Shown here: piece by piece, positions 22,793 through 34,189 of the stretch
How positions within the stretch are numbered: position 1 is the first letter of the stretch
Layout: each line of letters begins with the position of its first letter
Assembly: GCA_001692895.1 (NCBI GenBank)
Contig: KV748224.1
Span: 496,001 to 560,000 of the forward strand
From: Cenococcum geophilum 1.58
Lineage: Eukaryota > Ascomycota > Dothideomycetes > Gloniales > Gloniaceae
DNA: 64,000 bases
Direction: 5' to 3'
Program-made: the position numbers and the translations under genes
Notes under the pieces: generated by a model
What the model was told of the DNA's origin: nothing
Databases searched by the model: none
The model's input: the letters and a program-made list of their open reading frames with translations, nothing else

Positions 22793-25543
22793 AAATTGAA
22801 TCTTATATATATATTTTATTATTAATATTCTTATAATTAATAATCTTTAAAACCTACTATTTGTCTTCTTTTTATCCTTTATATATATTTACCTTATAGA
22901 CTAATATCTCTATATCTTTATACGCTGGCTTTAGTATTATAATATACTATATAGGGTAGATCTTAATTTTTATTAGTAAGTTAAATCTATACATAACTTT
23001 GAAAATTTTATTTAAAAATTTAAATAGTCCTAGTCTAATATAGTCTAACTTCTTACTTAGTCGTTAACTTATAAAAAATTTATATAGTAGCTATACTTTA
23101 TCTCTGTTCGGTTCACGGTAGGGGGGATTTTTAGTCTTAATTGATTTCTTCTCTCTTTTCTCGCAGAGGATCGTAAGGATCGCGGTGCCTAAATAGGGGG
23201 GGCTGAGGTCGGACTATCTATCGGGCCGTAGGTGGTCAGGTGACCTACGCTACGCTATGCGGCCCCTGCCGCATACGCTCTGCGCGTAACACTATTTACA
23301 ACCTCTACTTATATAGACAATCTCCTTCCTTTAGATCTAGTCCCTTAGATCTTTAGTCTTATAGTACCTTTTTATCTTTTCTTATACTAATTTTATTAAT
23401 TCTATAAGGTCCTTATAAAGATTTATTAGTATCTTTATTCTTTCTTTAGCCGTACTACTTATTTTCTTCACTTATTATAGAAATAACGATATTTTAGGCT
23501 TATATCTATAATTCGCCCAAAATAGTAATATATCTATGCCTTTCTATAGTATCGCATTATATATAAACTATATAACTAGTAATAGTAATATCTAATTATT
23601 TTATGTATAATTAATATAATACCTTAAATACTACTCTAGTATCTAGTTTGGTCTTTCTATTTATCTATCTGTCTATAGGTAATATACTATTAATATTACT
23701 ACGCGAACCCCTTATTCCGCTAAGAATACTTTCTAAAATACTGCTATAAATATTAGATCTCTGTCTAATATAATCTTGTTTAGTGCTCTATATCTCGCGA
23801 ATACTTTTTTTATATAAATTCTAGCAACATTTCCCTCTAAAATTTCCTCTATACATACTATAAAGTAGCCCTATTTAGTTAACTTATTTACTATTATAAG
23901 GATTATATTATATTTCTATCCAGTACTAAGATCTCTTAACTTTAGTAACTTTATAATAAAGTTTTATAATATAATCTCCTATAGTCTTTCTGGTGTCTTA
24001 ATAGGCTATAACTTCCTATTCGGTTTATACCTTATTAGTTTATTCCTTTAGTAATCTAAATACTCCTTTATAACTTTTCTTGCTAAGCCTTAAATTCCTT
24101 AAATAATATACTCCTTTTAAAGTCTTAACACTAAGCCTATAGCTCTATTATATCTCTATATTATTCCCTTATAAAATTCTTTAATAAATTCTTCCGTAAT
24201 TAACTTTAGTATATATATTGCTTCTTATTTTTTAAACTGCTCTAAGTCTATATTCTTATTCTACGCTTTTTAGATTCTTTTAGTTCAATTACTTTCTAGT
24301 AACTTATAAGTTGCTCTAGCTCTAGGTAATTATATCTAATTAATATATCATTATCTTTACGTAGTATTACTTCTAATAGCTTCTTATTATTTTATAATTT
24401 AGCTTTTCTACTTAGTATATCTGCCCTAACATTTTCTACACCTTTAGTGTACTAAATCTTAAAATAGTACTCTATAAGTATCTCTACATATTTAACTTAT
24501 CTCTAATTAAGTTCTTTTATTATTAAAAACCCTATTAGGTTTTCACAATGCGTCTTAATTATAAATAGTTTTTCTATACCTTATAAGAATGCTTTCTATT
24601 CTTTAAATGCTATAACTATACCTAATAACTCCTTATTATAAATGTTATAGTTTAGTTTTAATAGTGTTATCTTCCAACTATAATATATTACTAGGTGCTA
24701 TGCATTTTTATATTTCTATAGTAAGTATACTCCTAGTATAAAGTCTAATGCGTTCGTTTCTACAACCGTTTCTAGTTTTAGTTAGTAGATTTTAAAGATT
24801 AGCTCCTAGGTAAACAGTTTCTTAAGTTCTTAAATAGCTTCTTTTACTTATTTCCCTATTTCTATATTTACTCTTTTTTATTAAGCCGAGTAAATAATTT
24901 AATATTCCTTAACCACTATACTATAAATCTTCTATAGTAGTTATATAACTCTAAAAATAACCTTAATTACGTTATATTCTCTAGTTCTTACCAATTTACT
25001 ATAGCTTTTATCTTCTTTAGGTCTATATTAATATAACCTAGTTTAATAATAAATTTAACAAAATTGGTCTTTCTAGTCAAGAACTTGCATTTTTTAATTA
25101 CTACTAGCATCTATTCTTCTTATAGTCTCTTTAAAACCTATTTAATATATTCTCCATGCTCTTCCTTAGTTATTAAGTAGAAAATAATATTATTAAGGTA
25201 TACTAAAATTAACTTATCTAAGGGTTCTCCTAATATATTATTAATTTACTTCTAAAACGTCGCTAGTGCGTTTTTAAGTCTAAATTGCATAACTAATAGT
25301 TTGTATAGTCCTTCCTTTAACCTACAGGCTGCTTTCTATTCGTTGCTTTTTTTTTTAAAAAAAAATCTTATCTAATAGTATATCTACCTTAGATCTATCT
25401 TTATAAAGATTTATACATTGCCTATTCTATCTTAGATTTCGCTAATTAAGGATAAAGGATATCTATCCTTTCTAGTAATACTGTTTAACTATTTATAGTT
25501 AATGCATAATCTAAGCTTTCCGTTCTTCTTTAGTACGAATAAT
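22793..25543 (-). pseudogene. Gypsy-2 RT (C-terminal part), RNase H, integrase, chromodomain-like end
   Basis: The RT catalytic box reads V-Y-L-N-N-I-I-F-Y at about 25175-25205 (family Y-L-D-D; both D changed to N by G-to-A). The plus-strand block at 25500-25543 is the complement of a L-R-L-C-I-N-Y-type RT motif that continues at 28299 beyond LINE-2. Near 22990-23100 the minus strand reads a G-D-K-V-x-L-L integrase C-terminal motif. Further on, 22800-22890 reads W-x-V-L-K-I-I-N-like residues as in retroelement chromodomains, which direct integration to heterochromatin in relatives. Stops are frequent. Confidence 0.75.
23105..23291. other. GC-rich 187-bp insert with hairpins in Gypsy-2 integrase
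   Basis: The sequence from TGTTCGGTTCACGG to GCGCGTAACA is GC-rich and not RIPped, while both flanks read as integrase C-terminus. TG...CA ends suggest a small solo LTR, but the flanking pentamers (ATCTC and CTATT) do not match. It contains a hairpin with arms TATGCGG/CCGCATA at about 23256-23276 and a second around GGTCAGGTGACC at 23235-23246. Confidence 0.5.
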
Positions 25544-27798
25544 AATAATAATTCATTGCTTAACGTCCGATTTGGATCCCTATTGGGCCTACGCGGACTA
25601 CTCCTTATTTACATGTGGGGAGAAAACTCTATTTAAGAAAAATGAGAAAACCCCGTGATCCATCTCCCCGCCTTTTGGGACTCGCCTACTTAGCGCCTAC
25701 GAGTCGCCTATGGTGCTCTACTACCTTACTGTTTAACCTCCTTAGGAACCACTGCTGCCGTAACAAGCCTACGGACGCGCTAGTATTACAAACTATTACT
25801 CTACTACTATAGAGTTACTAGGGGGCACCTACTGCTTACCCCCTTGCCTTCTATTACCATTTCCCTTGCAACCTAAAACTAATTTAGCACATTTTAACTA
25901 ATAAGCCACTAGGTGACCGCCTTGAGGCCTTTTTATATTAAGAGTAGTGTATTATAGTTCTCTATGCCAGCTGCTAAGAGCATTATTTCTTAATTGGTGC
26001 GTAGGGGGCATAGCAGTATTACGTGTTTTAGTGTCTGTCTTAGCCAGCCATATTCGCATCTCGGGCTACCTACTAGGACACCCACCCAGTAAAGCCAATC
26101 TTTTAGTCTTATTATTCCTGTTCTTAAGAGTGTTGCTATTATATTTTCTACCTTTATTAGGCCTTCTCGGAGCCCTTAGGTATTTACCCCCTATAGCGTT
26201 AACTATGCTATAGCTTGGGTTCGTCTTGCCTAAGTTAGCCTCTATACCTTCGACTCCTATTCACCTCTCCAGCGTTAGTCCAACCAGTATTGCATTGCGG
26301 TAGATAGTTTCCCAGCATTCTTGCGTGTTCTACTTTGGCTCCTTTCTCTATCTTGCTGTCTTTGCTAACCTCTTGCGCGTCTTCCTTCCTCCTCTATATA
26401 GGCCTAGGCCCTAAAGCGGCACTATTCTTCTTCTGCTTTCTTTACCTGTTTCTCTAATATCTCTTCCCTACTTTAGGGTTATTGGTTTGTTCTCCTATAG
26501 GGCACCCTAGGGTCCCTCCATAGTTTACTTAGGCGTGTCTTAATGTACTTTATAACATTAGAGTTGCGTTTATTTTGCGTCCTTTACATTGCAGCGGCTT
26601 TGATATATAACTGTAGGGGGGGAATATTAGATTCCTTCTCAAGCAGTGCTGTAGCCGTTCGCTTATACCCGCCTGTGATACTCTAAAGGCAGGCTGTCTA
26701 GACCTTTTAAAGTGGTTTAAGGAGTGATTTAGGGGGGCCCTTCTCAGTTTCTCTAATGGCCCAAATACTGGATCCATATGTTATGGTTGGCCGGACGACT
26801 GCTATATATAGTAGGCGTAACCTCTAGAAGCATAGACCCTATATAGATAGGTAGTTATATAGTAGAGTTTAACGTGCCTGCTTATCTAGGCCTCTACCCT
26901 AGTTTTCTAGTATTTATCCCAAACCTAGGCCTAAAGGCCTAGGGGCTTTCCATAAGCAGTTAGCTGCCACCACCTTAATAGGGGGTTTCACCAGTTCTTT
27001 TGGATATCTTATAATAGGTTAGCCCAAGTACTAGTCTGCCCCCCCGCAGTCTATATAAGAGTCTCCTCCCAGAGTTAGTACGCTTTTGCACGGCTTAGGA
27101 GCCTTCTATAGCCTCTGGTTTCACACCTTTTCCATTATTTCCGCTAGTATAGGCATAAGCTGCCTTTTCTAGGGGTCGCAACTCCCGTCTTACGTGCCTA
27201 TTAGCGTAATCCTATAAAGGTGTCGTAGCTGTATCCTGCAATATAGAAGCCTTAGGTACCTTCTATAGTTAAGGCCCAGACTAAAAAAGCCTCCCCTACC
27301 TAAGTAACTCCTATTTGCTCCTTAAGCGTATCTTACCGGCGTATCGCCCTAGAGGCGAACGGTTCCGTCTATTGATATACTAACACACGCATCCGTTCTC
27401 TTAAGCCACGTAGTAGTCTCTCCGGCCAGGGTTTAATCCTGCCTACCTACTAGGTGCACTAGGGGTTAGAGCCTAGCTAAGGGGTAAGGTCCCTAGAGCC
27501 AGCAGTGGCTACTACGCACTACGCCCCACGGGAGGCTAGTAGAAGTATAGGGGCGCAACACCCTATACTACTGCCAGTTCCCGTTTCGCGTTGCCTATAG
27601 GAGTCTCCTTATAATAGGCCGACCGTGTCTTACAGGAGGGGGGCTGTAGAGACGCCAGGTCCCGCACCGGGCGACCTACTCCCCCCCCTCCTACTAACCA
27701 AGCTTGTGTCCCCTCTTTTTATAAGCTATGCCTATATCTCTAACTGTCAAGTCCTCGTCTGACTGGCCTGTGTTTCCCCTATAGCCTCCCCCATATAT

Positions 27799-27915
27799 AT
27801 GCATCAGGTCGCGTGCACCACGCCTATTAAGACCCTCCTATGAGTCGCCTTATACATATGCGCATCAGGTTGCGTGCACCACGCCTATTAAGACCCTCCT
27901 GTGAGTCGCCTGCGA
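27799..27915. repeat. 60-bp tandem repeat in the LINE 5' UTR
   Basis: GCATCAGGTCGCGTGCACC...CTATTAAGACCCTCCT occurs at about 27801 and 27861, with a third, shortened copy at about 28080 (CAGGTCGCGCGCACC). Tandem 5' UTR units are common in LINE promoters. A run of CGTCGCCGTCG-type units lies at 28027-28072. Confidence 0.75.
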
Positions 27916-28139
27916 GTCAACTGTAAGTTGACTGTGAGTCGACTGAGTCGTACGCCATGGGGCCGTCGAAGCTGGCCTGTGTTTCCGCTGCCTAGAGCTT
28001 TGCCCGTGTTTCCACCTCGTTAAGCCGTCTAGTCGCCGTCGCGTTGCCGTCGCGTCGCCGTCGCGTCGCTGTCGCTGTACCAGGTCGCGCGCACCACGCC
28101 TATTAAGACCCTCTTCTAAGTCACCTGGGTGTAACCGGA

Positions 28140-28285
28140 TACCAGATAGACCCTCGTAGAGGGGCCTTAACGAGTTCTCTAGGCAGGGCCTTAACAAGTT
28201 CTTCGCGGTGGCCTTGGGGCCTTAACAAGTTTCGTACAAAGTATCTGCGACGCGTTAACCTTAACAAGTTCTTATAAAAAGAGGA
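28140..28285 (-). promoter_or_regulatory. LINE 5' terminal repeats (GCCTTAACAAGTTC-type units)
   Basis: Four or five irregularly spaced copies of a CCTTAACAAGTT motif occur in the first 150 bp of LINE-2 (minus strand). They are matched by CTTATTAAGG-type copies in the first 150 bp of LINE-4 (33411-33530). Position at the 5' end suggests an internal promoter, which is an inference only. Confidence 0.45.
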
Positions 28286-28298
28286 TAGTACGAATAAT

Positions 28299-30560
28299 AC
28301 TAGATATCCTACTAATAACTGCGATAGTTTAATGTATCCTTTTTATAAGTTTTCCTAGATAAACTCTTTAAGTACTCTTAACTCTTCTTTAGTCAGTTTA
28401 TAGATTAGAAAAAACTTTAAATTTATTCCTAGTTTTAATTCTATTTTATAGTCCCACGCTATATACTCTAATAGCTTTTTACTTTCTAGGCTCTATAATT
28501 TTTTTCTATACTTATAGTATCTCTTTAATATATAAAATAACTCTTTCTTAGTTTCCTTATATATTGCTCTAACTTAGTAGCTATACGCCTTTTACGCTAT
28601 TAAGTATCTCTAATATTAACCTAACCTATAACCTAATTAATCTTTAGATTATATTCCTGTAACTAAGGTATTCTTAGTACTGCCTTATCCCGTCCTAATA
28701 GTAGGATATTAAAAAATATCTTAATTAGCTTTCCTTTAATAGTTATCTAAATAGGTCCTATTTTAAGGTTAATAATACCTCTTCTATAGGCTATTAAATC
28801 TCCTAAAATCGTAATTAATAGATAAGGGTGCTTGTTTTGCCTATACAGTAGCCCTATTCTTTTTACTACTACTAATAATATATGGTTTCTTATTACTCTA
28901 CTATCTATTAACCCTTTAAACTATTAATCTTACTAATTAACTTATAGATTTAGGTGTTATCCTTAAATTCCTTTAAGGGTCTAAGGCCCTACTATTAGCT
29001 CCCTTTAGTTTTATAGGCCTCTACTTTTCCTAATTATTAGCTACTTAATCCTATTATACTTAGCTCGCTCTTTAGCTAATGCCTAGTTCGCTTTTTATCC
29101 TTAATATTCTATAGACATATATTTTTTTTTAGGTATTCCCACTACTATTATCTATCTAAGTATTCTTCCGTAAGGAATCTTCCTAGTTAAAGTATTAAGT
29201 CTCCTAACTTCTAAACTTTTACTAGATACCAGCCATATATATACTTAGTATTTCTATACTATTACTTATCTAGTGCCTAATATATTCTTATAAGGTACTT
29301 CTAATTCTTTTTCTTTAGATTTTTGTATATATTATATCTATTATCTATATATATAACCTATGTTGATATATAATATATAAGGTGTCTTAGGTTAACTCTT
29401 GGCTTATTTTTACTTATAAGTTTAAACCTTTACTTACTTAATCTAAATATTAGTCTTTTATTTATAGGTACTAAGATCTATCTTTCTTATCTCTAGTCCT
29501 CTAATCCTTCTTCTAGGTTTTTAGACGTTATAATTAATGCTTCTTTAATGTAACTTATATGTCTTTCTATAATTACTTAGTCCTAAATAACTCTCCAGTC
29601 TACCTATAGATAAAAAAATCTTCCTAATCATTGTTATGTCGCTATCTATACCACTTTTAGTATAGCTCTATAAGTATATATAATCTATCTATAAGGAAAT
29701 ATCTCGTTATTACTGCTTCGTGATAGCCCTTTATATATTATTCTTTAAATCTAGTTAGGATCTCTAAATCCTCTTCTTATTCCAGTTCTTTAAGCTATTT
29801 TACTCTTAGCGTGCCTACTTTAGGCCTATTAGTAACCTTTTTTAAGGCTATCTTTAGCTTACCCAGCGTCTTTAACCCGTAGTAACCTCTTTATTCTTAC
29901 TACGCTTTAATTTAATTCTTAAATTCTTTTTAGTCTTTTCCTAGTTTATATCTAACTATTAAATCCTTTAGATCCTTAAACTTTATAAGTCTATATTCTA
30001 TTTATTTTTTAAGTTATACTCTAGCCTTAGTCTAGTTAGGCTTAGCTACTATCCTTATCTCTTTTCTGGCTTAGGGGGTAGGAAAGTAGTCTATATTAAC
30101 TTTAAGCTTATCCCGTAATTAGAGTTTCTAATTATTAAATATAAGGTCTACTCTATCTATAAGTAATAGGGGGTCTATAACCTTTATAGACTATAATAGT
30201 GCTATATAGAACTTAGCGGATCTATTAAGGCGCCGGGATAGGGCTTATAGGACCGTTACCAGTCTCTAGGTATCCGGTAATAACTTATTATTAAAATATA
30301 GGGGTATCTCTAGCTTTAAGTAGCTCTTATAGTCGCTTAATTTTAGTGTTAGCTGCTATAGGCTCCGCCTAGAGGGTCGGGATAGTAATTGTTTTACTAT
30401 TAGAAGTATTTAAGGGTCCTATAGCTACTTTGCCGGCTGCTGTATTTCTTAGGGTTTTGTCCTGTCCTTATAGTCCTAGTAATATCCTTAGGGTCCTATT
30501 CTATATCCTTATCCTATTTATAGTTTTATAGATATATTTAAATTCCTTTTTAGGAAAAAA
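28299..30560 (-). pseudogene. Gypsy-2 RT N-terminal part, protease region and gag
   Basis: Minus-strand translation upstream of the LINE-2 insertion continues the RT fingers (about 28300-28600) and a linker/protease region (about 28600-29400). Then comes gag (about 29400-30550), a Lys/Leu/Arg-rich sequence with surprisingly few stops around 29700-30350, including a L-N-R-S-A-K-F-Y-like stretch near 30200-30230. The protease active site and the zinc knuckle are not readable with confidence. The start of gag is probably near 30550. Confidence 0.6.
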
Positions 30561-30599
30561 GAGTAGTGTAAGTTTTAGATAATATTAGTAACTTAATTA

Positions 30600-30835
30600 A
30601 TTAAAGCACGAGCATAGTAAGAGGGACGCGTAAGCCTATATAATTGGATTATCTATAAACGAGAATTTAAAGCTAAAGAAAGGAAAGGGGAAGAAGAGTA
30701 ACACTGCTCGACGTTTTATGCGATCTTCGCGTTATATAACTACAATCTACGGCAATCTGTGGCAAATTTGCCAGTACTATAATAATAACTATAGTACATA
30801 GTACATATATGGTATAGTAATTAAACGAATCTATA
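30600..30835. other. Probable 5' LTR/UTR remains of Gypsy-2
   Basis: Less RIPped AT-rich stretch directly upstream of gag on the minus strand. It contains the palindrome TGGCAAATTTGCCA at 30770-30783. No second copy was found, so the LTR call is positional only. Confidence 0.3.
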
Positions 30836-30839
30836 TACG

Positions 30840-31497
30840 CCCTAAGAAGTCTATAATAAGCCTTTTATTCCCTATCTTACCTAATAGCCTAAACTTACCG
30901 CGTGGTATTCTATCCTTCTTTATACCTTAATCTACCTAGCTATATTTTAGTACTACTAGTAGTATAAGTACTTAGGTATAGGGGCTTTATATACCCCTAC
31001 TACTAGTACTAAGCTAAACGTTTTATTAAATATAGAAGATTAGGAATAAGGGACCTAGGTTAGGGCCCTAAAATAAAGCACCTAGATCTTTTTTTATATG
31101 TCCTACTATTCCTTTAAGGTAGAAATTATACTATAGGTAGAAGGACCATAGGCATATATATATATATATATATACATGGCATTTAAATAGGAGCAAGGGT
31201 AGGTGTACAAGACCTTATAGTAATCTTATAGCAATTTATAATTAAGTGGAAGTATAGTATAAATAGTAGATAGGGCAAGATAGGTAATTAGGACACTCTT
31301 TTATAAAAGTCTCAGAGCAGCGACCTAGTGGTATTTTTCCTCCCGTTAACGTAGTATAGGCGTACTGCCTAATGGGTTATATACTGTATTACCTTCCTTA
31401 TCTCTCTTAAAGGTTTTTTTATACCTAACTTATTAGTATTTATCTATATAGACTTAGCTAGAGCACCGTATTAGACGTTAAATAAGAAATAATAATA
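30840..31497 (+). mobile_element. Non-autonomous retroelement with LINE-like 3' end
   Basis: Part 31270-31430 is homologous to 22540-22710 (AGATAGGGCAAGA, GTCTCAGAGCAG, TTTTTCCTCCC). The right end, CCGTATTAGACGTTAA followed by (AAT)n to 31497, matches the LINE family 3' terminus (compare 40785-40803 and, inverted, 25556-25580). A TA dinucleotide run lies at about 31155-31173. No coding frame was found. Such an element could be copied by the LINE reverse transcriptase through the shared 3' end. The 5' border is uncertain. Confidence 0.5.
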
Positions 31498-32682
31498 ATA
31501 ATAGTTAGATTACTTTGACCTCGCTCCTTTATATCTTATAAAGTAATCGATATTATATCTAACGGGGTTTAAATTCCTGTTACTAATTCGTGCTCCATAG
31601 CTACTTTAGCCTCTATCTCTATTTATTTATCTTTAAGGTCTCTTTTTATTCTAGGTCGCGCCAACTATTTATTAAAAGTTATTATAGGATTATAATCTTA
31701 TTTATCTATACTTTTTAACTTATATAAGTCTAGTTCTTATAGCTAATAGCTTACGCCGTACTTAGCTTCTTTATATAATAGCGCTAGGGCATATTACCTA
31801 CCGTATACTACCGCATATTGCCGCATTCTACTATATTTTACTACTTTACTATTAGCTCGCTTACTAGTAGTACCTTAGTAACCCTTAAGATATTTACCTA
31901 TACTATACCTAACAATCTTCTCCTTAGATTAGTAACGTATTACCCCCTAAGTGAGATATACGCGTTTATATCTGTTCTTTTTCTTTCTTTACTAAATTAT
32001 ACCTAAATCTGAAATTCCTTATATAAATTAATATATTTCTGTTCAAATTAAGTTTTTATAAAGCTTAAGTCCTTATATAAAAAGCCATATAAAACAATTA
32101 ATTAGGCGTTAAGCTATTGGTTTATAAAGCCTCTAGAGTTTGCATATTACCCTATTCTACTATTATATATCGCCTTACTAGGTGTCTTTCTTAATACCTA
32201 GCTTATAAAATACTACTATATTCTTATCAAAATGTTTATATTCTATATCTATTATATTATACTATATATATAGCCTCTAAGCTATAGCGCTTTATATATA
32301 AATCCTTTAGGTAGCTTAGTATATACTAGTAACTAAGTAGATAATCTTGCCTATTTTAAATACTAGAGGAGTTACTAGCTATTAGCTTTTCGTTCTAATA
32401 TTTTACTCTTTAATATCCTATTCGCACTAAGGAAATCCTAGCTCTTTGATCTATTTCTACTATATTTTACTATTCTTAAAGTAGAAAAGCGCTCTAAAAA
32501 ATAGATATTAGTTAGAGATTTTATATATAAGAATAAATGAAACTATATAGTTTACTAGCTCGGAGATAACTACTAGTTATTCCTATACGACTTTTTTCCT
32601 ATACCTTGTTCATTCTCCCTACTAAAGAAATAGATAAGGAATTAGTAATTAATAGCTACTCCTTTTAAAAGTAGGCCACTAA
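31498..32682. other. AT-rich RIPped relics, unidentified
   Basis: Part 31500-31690 can be read on the minus strand as a fragment of a hydrophilic protein (Glu/Asp/Lys/Ile-rich) that I do not recognise. Part 31795-31870 resembles the CCGCATTCTGC-type repeats at 45805-45950 in the Ngaro-like element. The rest, including the plus-strand opening 31818-32006, shows nothing recognisable. Confidence 0.4.
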
Positions 32683-32985
32683 TATAACGAAGCATTATAG
32701 CAAATACTACGGTAGACTTATTAATAGGCTAGGTATATAGGTAAATATAATATATATAAGATCTAACTATAAAGTAAATGCCTAATAGACTAACTTTAAT
32801 TATATTCTAAGATTTGTTACAAAAAGAGAACTATCTAAGGTAGGGACTGTGGTCCTTTAAATATATAATATTACGCCTTAGAAATGTACTAAGTATATTA
32901 ATACGCTACGTTCTTACATTTTAAACTAGTCCTATAACCTATTATATAACTTAGCTACCCCTTATTCTATAGTTTGGCCAATTCT
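32683..32985 (+). repeat. LTR of family X, copy 2, truncated
   Basis: Starts TATAACGAAGC like copies 1 and 3 and remains alignable to about 32985 (TTCTAATACCT against TTCTAGCGCCT in copy 3). Its last roughly 100 bp are missing. Confidence 0.7.
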
Positions 32986-33408
32986 AATACCTGCCCGCGA
33001 AGCCCTACTATATATATCCACGTCGCTGCGGGTAGAAATATTATTAGAAATTTGTTCCTTATAATGGCCAAGTATAAAGGTAAGAGTAGGGAGCTGTCGC
33101 AGCGTACGTAACGCACTGTAGTATTAAGCCCGCGACGCGTACAAAGTATTATATAAAGTATCGCCCTTAACAATACTAGGAGCTTTACTACCTCTACTTA
33201 AAACTTTTGTTCTACTACCTAGGGATGCCTATTAAGGGAACTGGTATATAAAAACTACCTAATATATAACGACCTGGCCCATAGCTAAGCCTAAAACTAG
33301 CCTTATTTAGCTAGTTAATATAAATACACCCTAGGCGTATAATAGGACACCTTTAGGCTTACACTAGCTCTAAGATTATAAAGGGAATACGGAAAGGACG
33401 TAGGGAAC
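32986..33408. other. Unassigned stretch with a partly GC-rich segment
   Basis: Part 32986-33170 retains GC-rich blocks (CGCGACGCGTACAAAG near 33128) that resemble 28228-28250 in the LINE-2 5' UTR. Part 33175-33408 is RIPped and unreadable. The minus-strand opening 32967-33173 straddles the LTR end and is not a gene. Confidence 0.4.
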
Positions 33409-34189
33409 CTCTTTTTATAAGAACTTATTAGGGTTAATATATTATAGGCACTTTATATAAAACTTATTAAGGCCTTAAGGCTACCGTAAAGAACTTATTA
33501 AGGCGCTACCTAAAAAGCTTATTGAAACCCCTTTAGAGGCCTATTTAGTATTTAGTATACCTAGGTAACTTAGAAGAGGGTCTTAGTAGGCGTAGTATGC
33601 GCGACCTAGTAAGCAGCGATAGCGATATAATGGCGACTAGACGGCTTAATAAGGTAAAAATATAGGTAAAGCTCTAGGCAGCGGAAATATAGGCTAGCTT
33701 TAACGGCCCTATAGCGTTTAACTTATAGACAACTTATAAGAGGGTTTTAATAGGCGTAGTATATATAACCTAACGTATATATATAGGGGAGGCTATAGAG
33801 GAAATATAGGCTAGCTTATAAAAAGGTAGGATATAAGCTTAGTTAGTAGAAAAGAATAGAGTAAGTCGCCTAGTATAGGACCTAGTATCTATAGGCCCCT
33901 CCTATAAGATACGATTAGCCTATTATAAGAAAACTTTTATAAGTATTATCCCTTATATAGATAGATACGCTCTATAAAATATAGCCTGTATATACTAATT
34001 AATAATGTGTATATAGGTGGTAAGTCATTCTGCTATATTTCCGAAGTTTTTAATTAAAGTTATAAATATATTAAAATATTAGTATGTATTATATATAGAT
34101 ATTTATTTTGTAGTATTAAGGCGATTTACGTACTTCTGCTAATATGGGCCGTCTTTCTATAGTGGTATTTAATAGAGTCTACACCTATA

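Larger units (their letters stand above)
25531..28298 (-). mobile_element. LINE-2: internally deleted Tad-like LINE with 13-bp target duplication
   Basis: TAGTACGAATAAT flanks the insert at 25531-25543 and 28286-28298; the element is 25544-28285 (2742 bp), minus strand. Its 3' end (25544-25600) has an AAT-type tail and the family block ending ACGTTAAGCAATGAAT. The region 25600-26845 matches the 3' half of LINE-1 and LINE-3. From 26845 on, homology to their ORF2 stops, and 27050-28285 instead matches the 5' UTR and ORF1 start of LINE-4 (33409-33949, 36555-37000). It is thus a copy with both ends intact and most of ORF1/ORF2 deleted. It is far less RIPped than its relatives. Open frames at 25615-25812, 25947-26213, 26550-26777 and 27865-28197 are not genes. 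Confidence 0.82.
22793..30600 (-). mobile_element. Gypsy-2 LTR retrotransposon relic (gag-pol), interrupted
   Basis: Ty3/Gypsy element on the minus strand: gag about 30550-29000, RT 28600-28299 and 25543-25100, RNase H and integrase 25100-23300, and integrase C-terminus with chromodomain-like end 23100-22793. LINE-2 splits RT, a GC-rich 187-bp piece splits the integrase C-terminus, and the element at 21657-22792 cuts the 3' end. The 5' LTR presumably lies within 30570-30780, but I could not pair it with a 3' copy. Heavily RIPped. Confidence 0.8.

Noticed and set aside
27865..28197. 110-codon minus-strand ORF, Arg-rich
   Set aside because: It is the LINE 5' UTR with CG-rich tandem units; in LINE-4 the same region is not open.
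31155..31173. TA microsatellite as a regulatory element
   Set aside because: A short TA run in TA-enriched RIPped DNA has no specific meaning.
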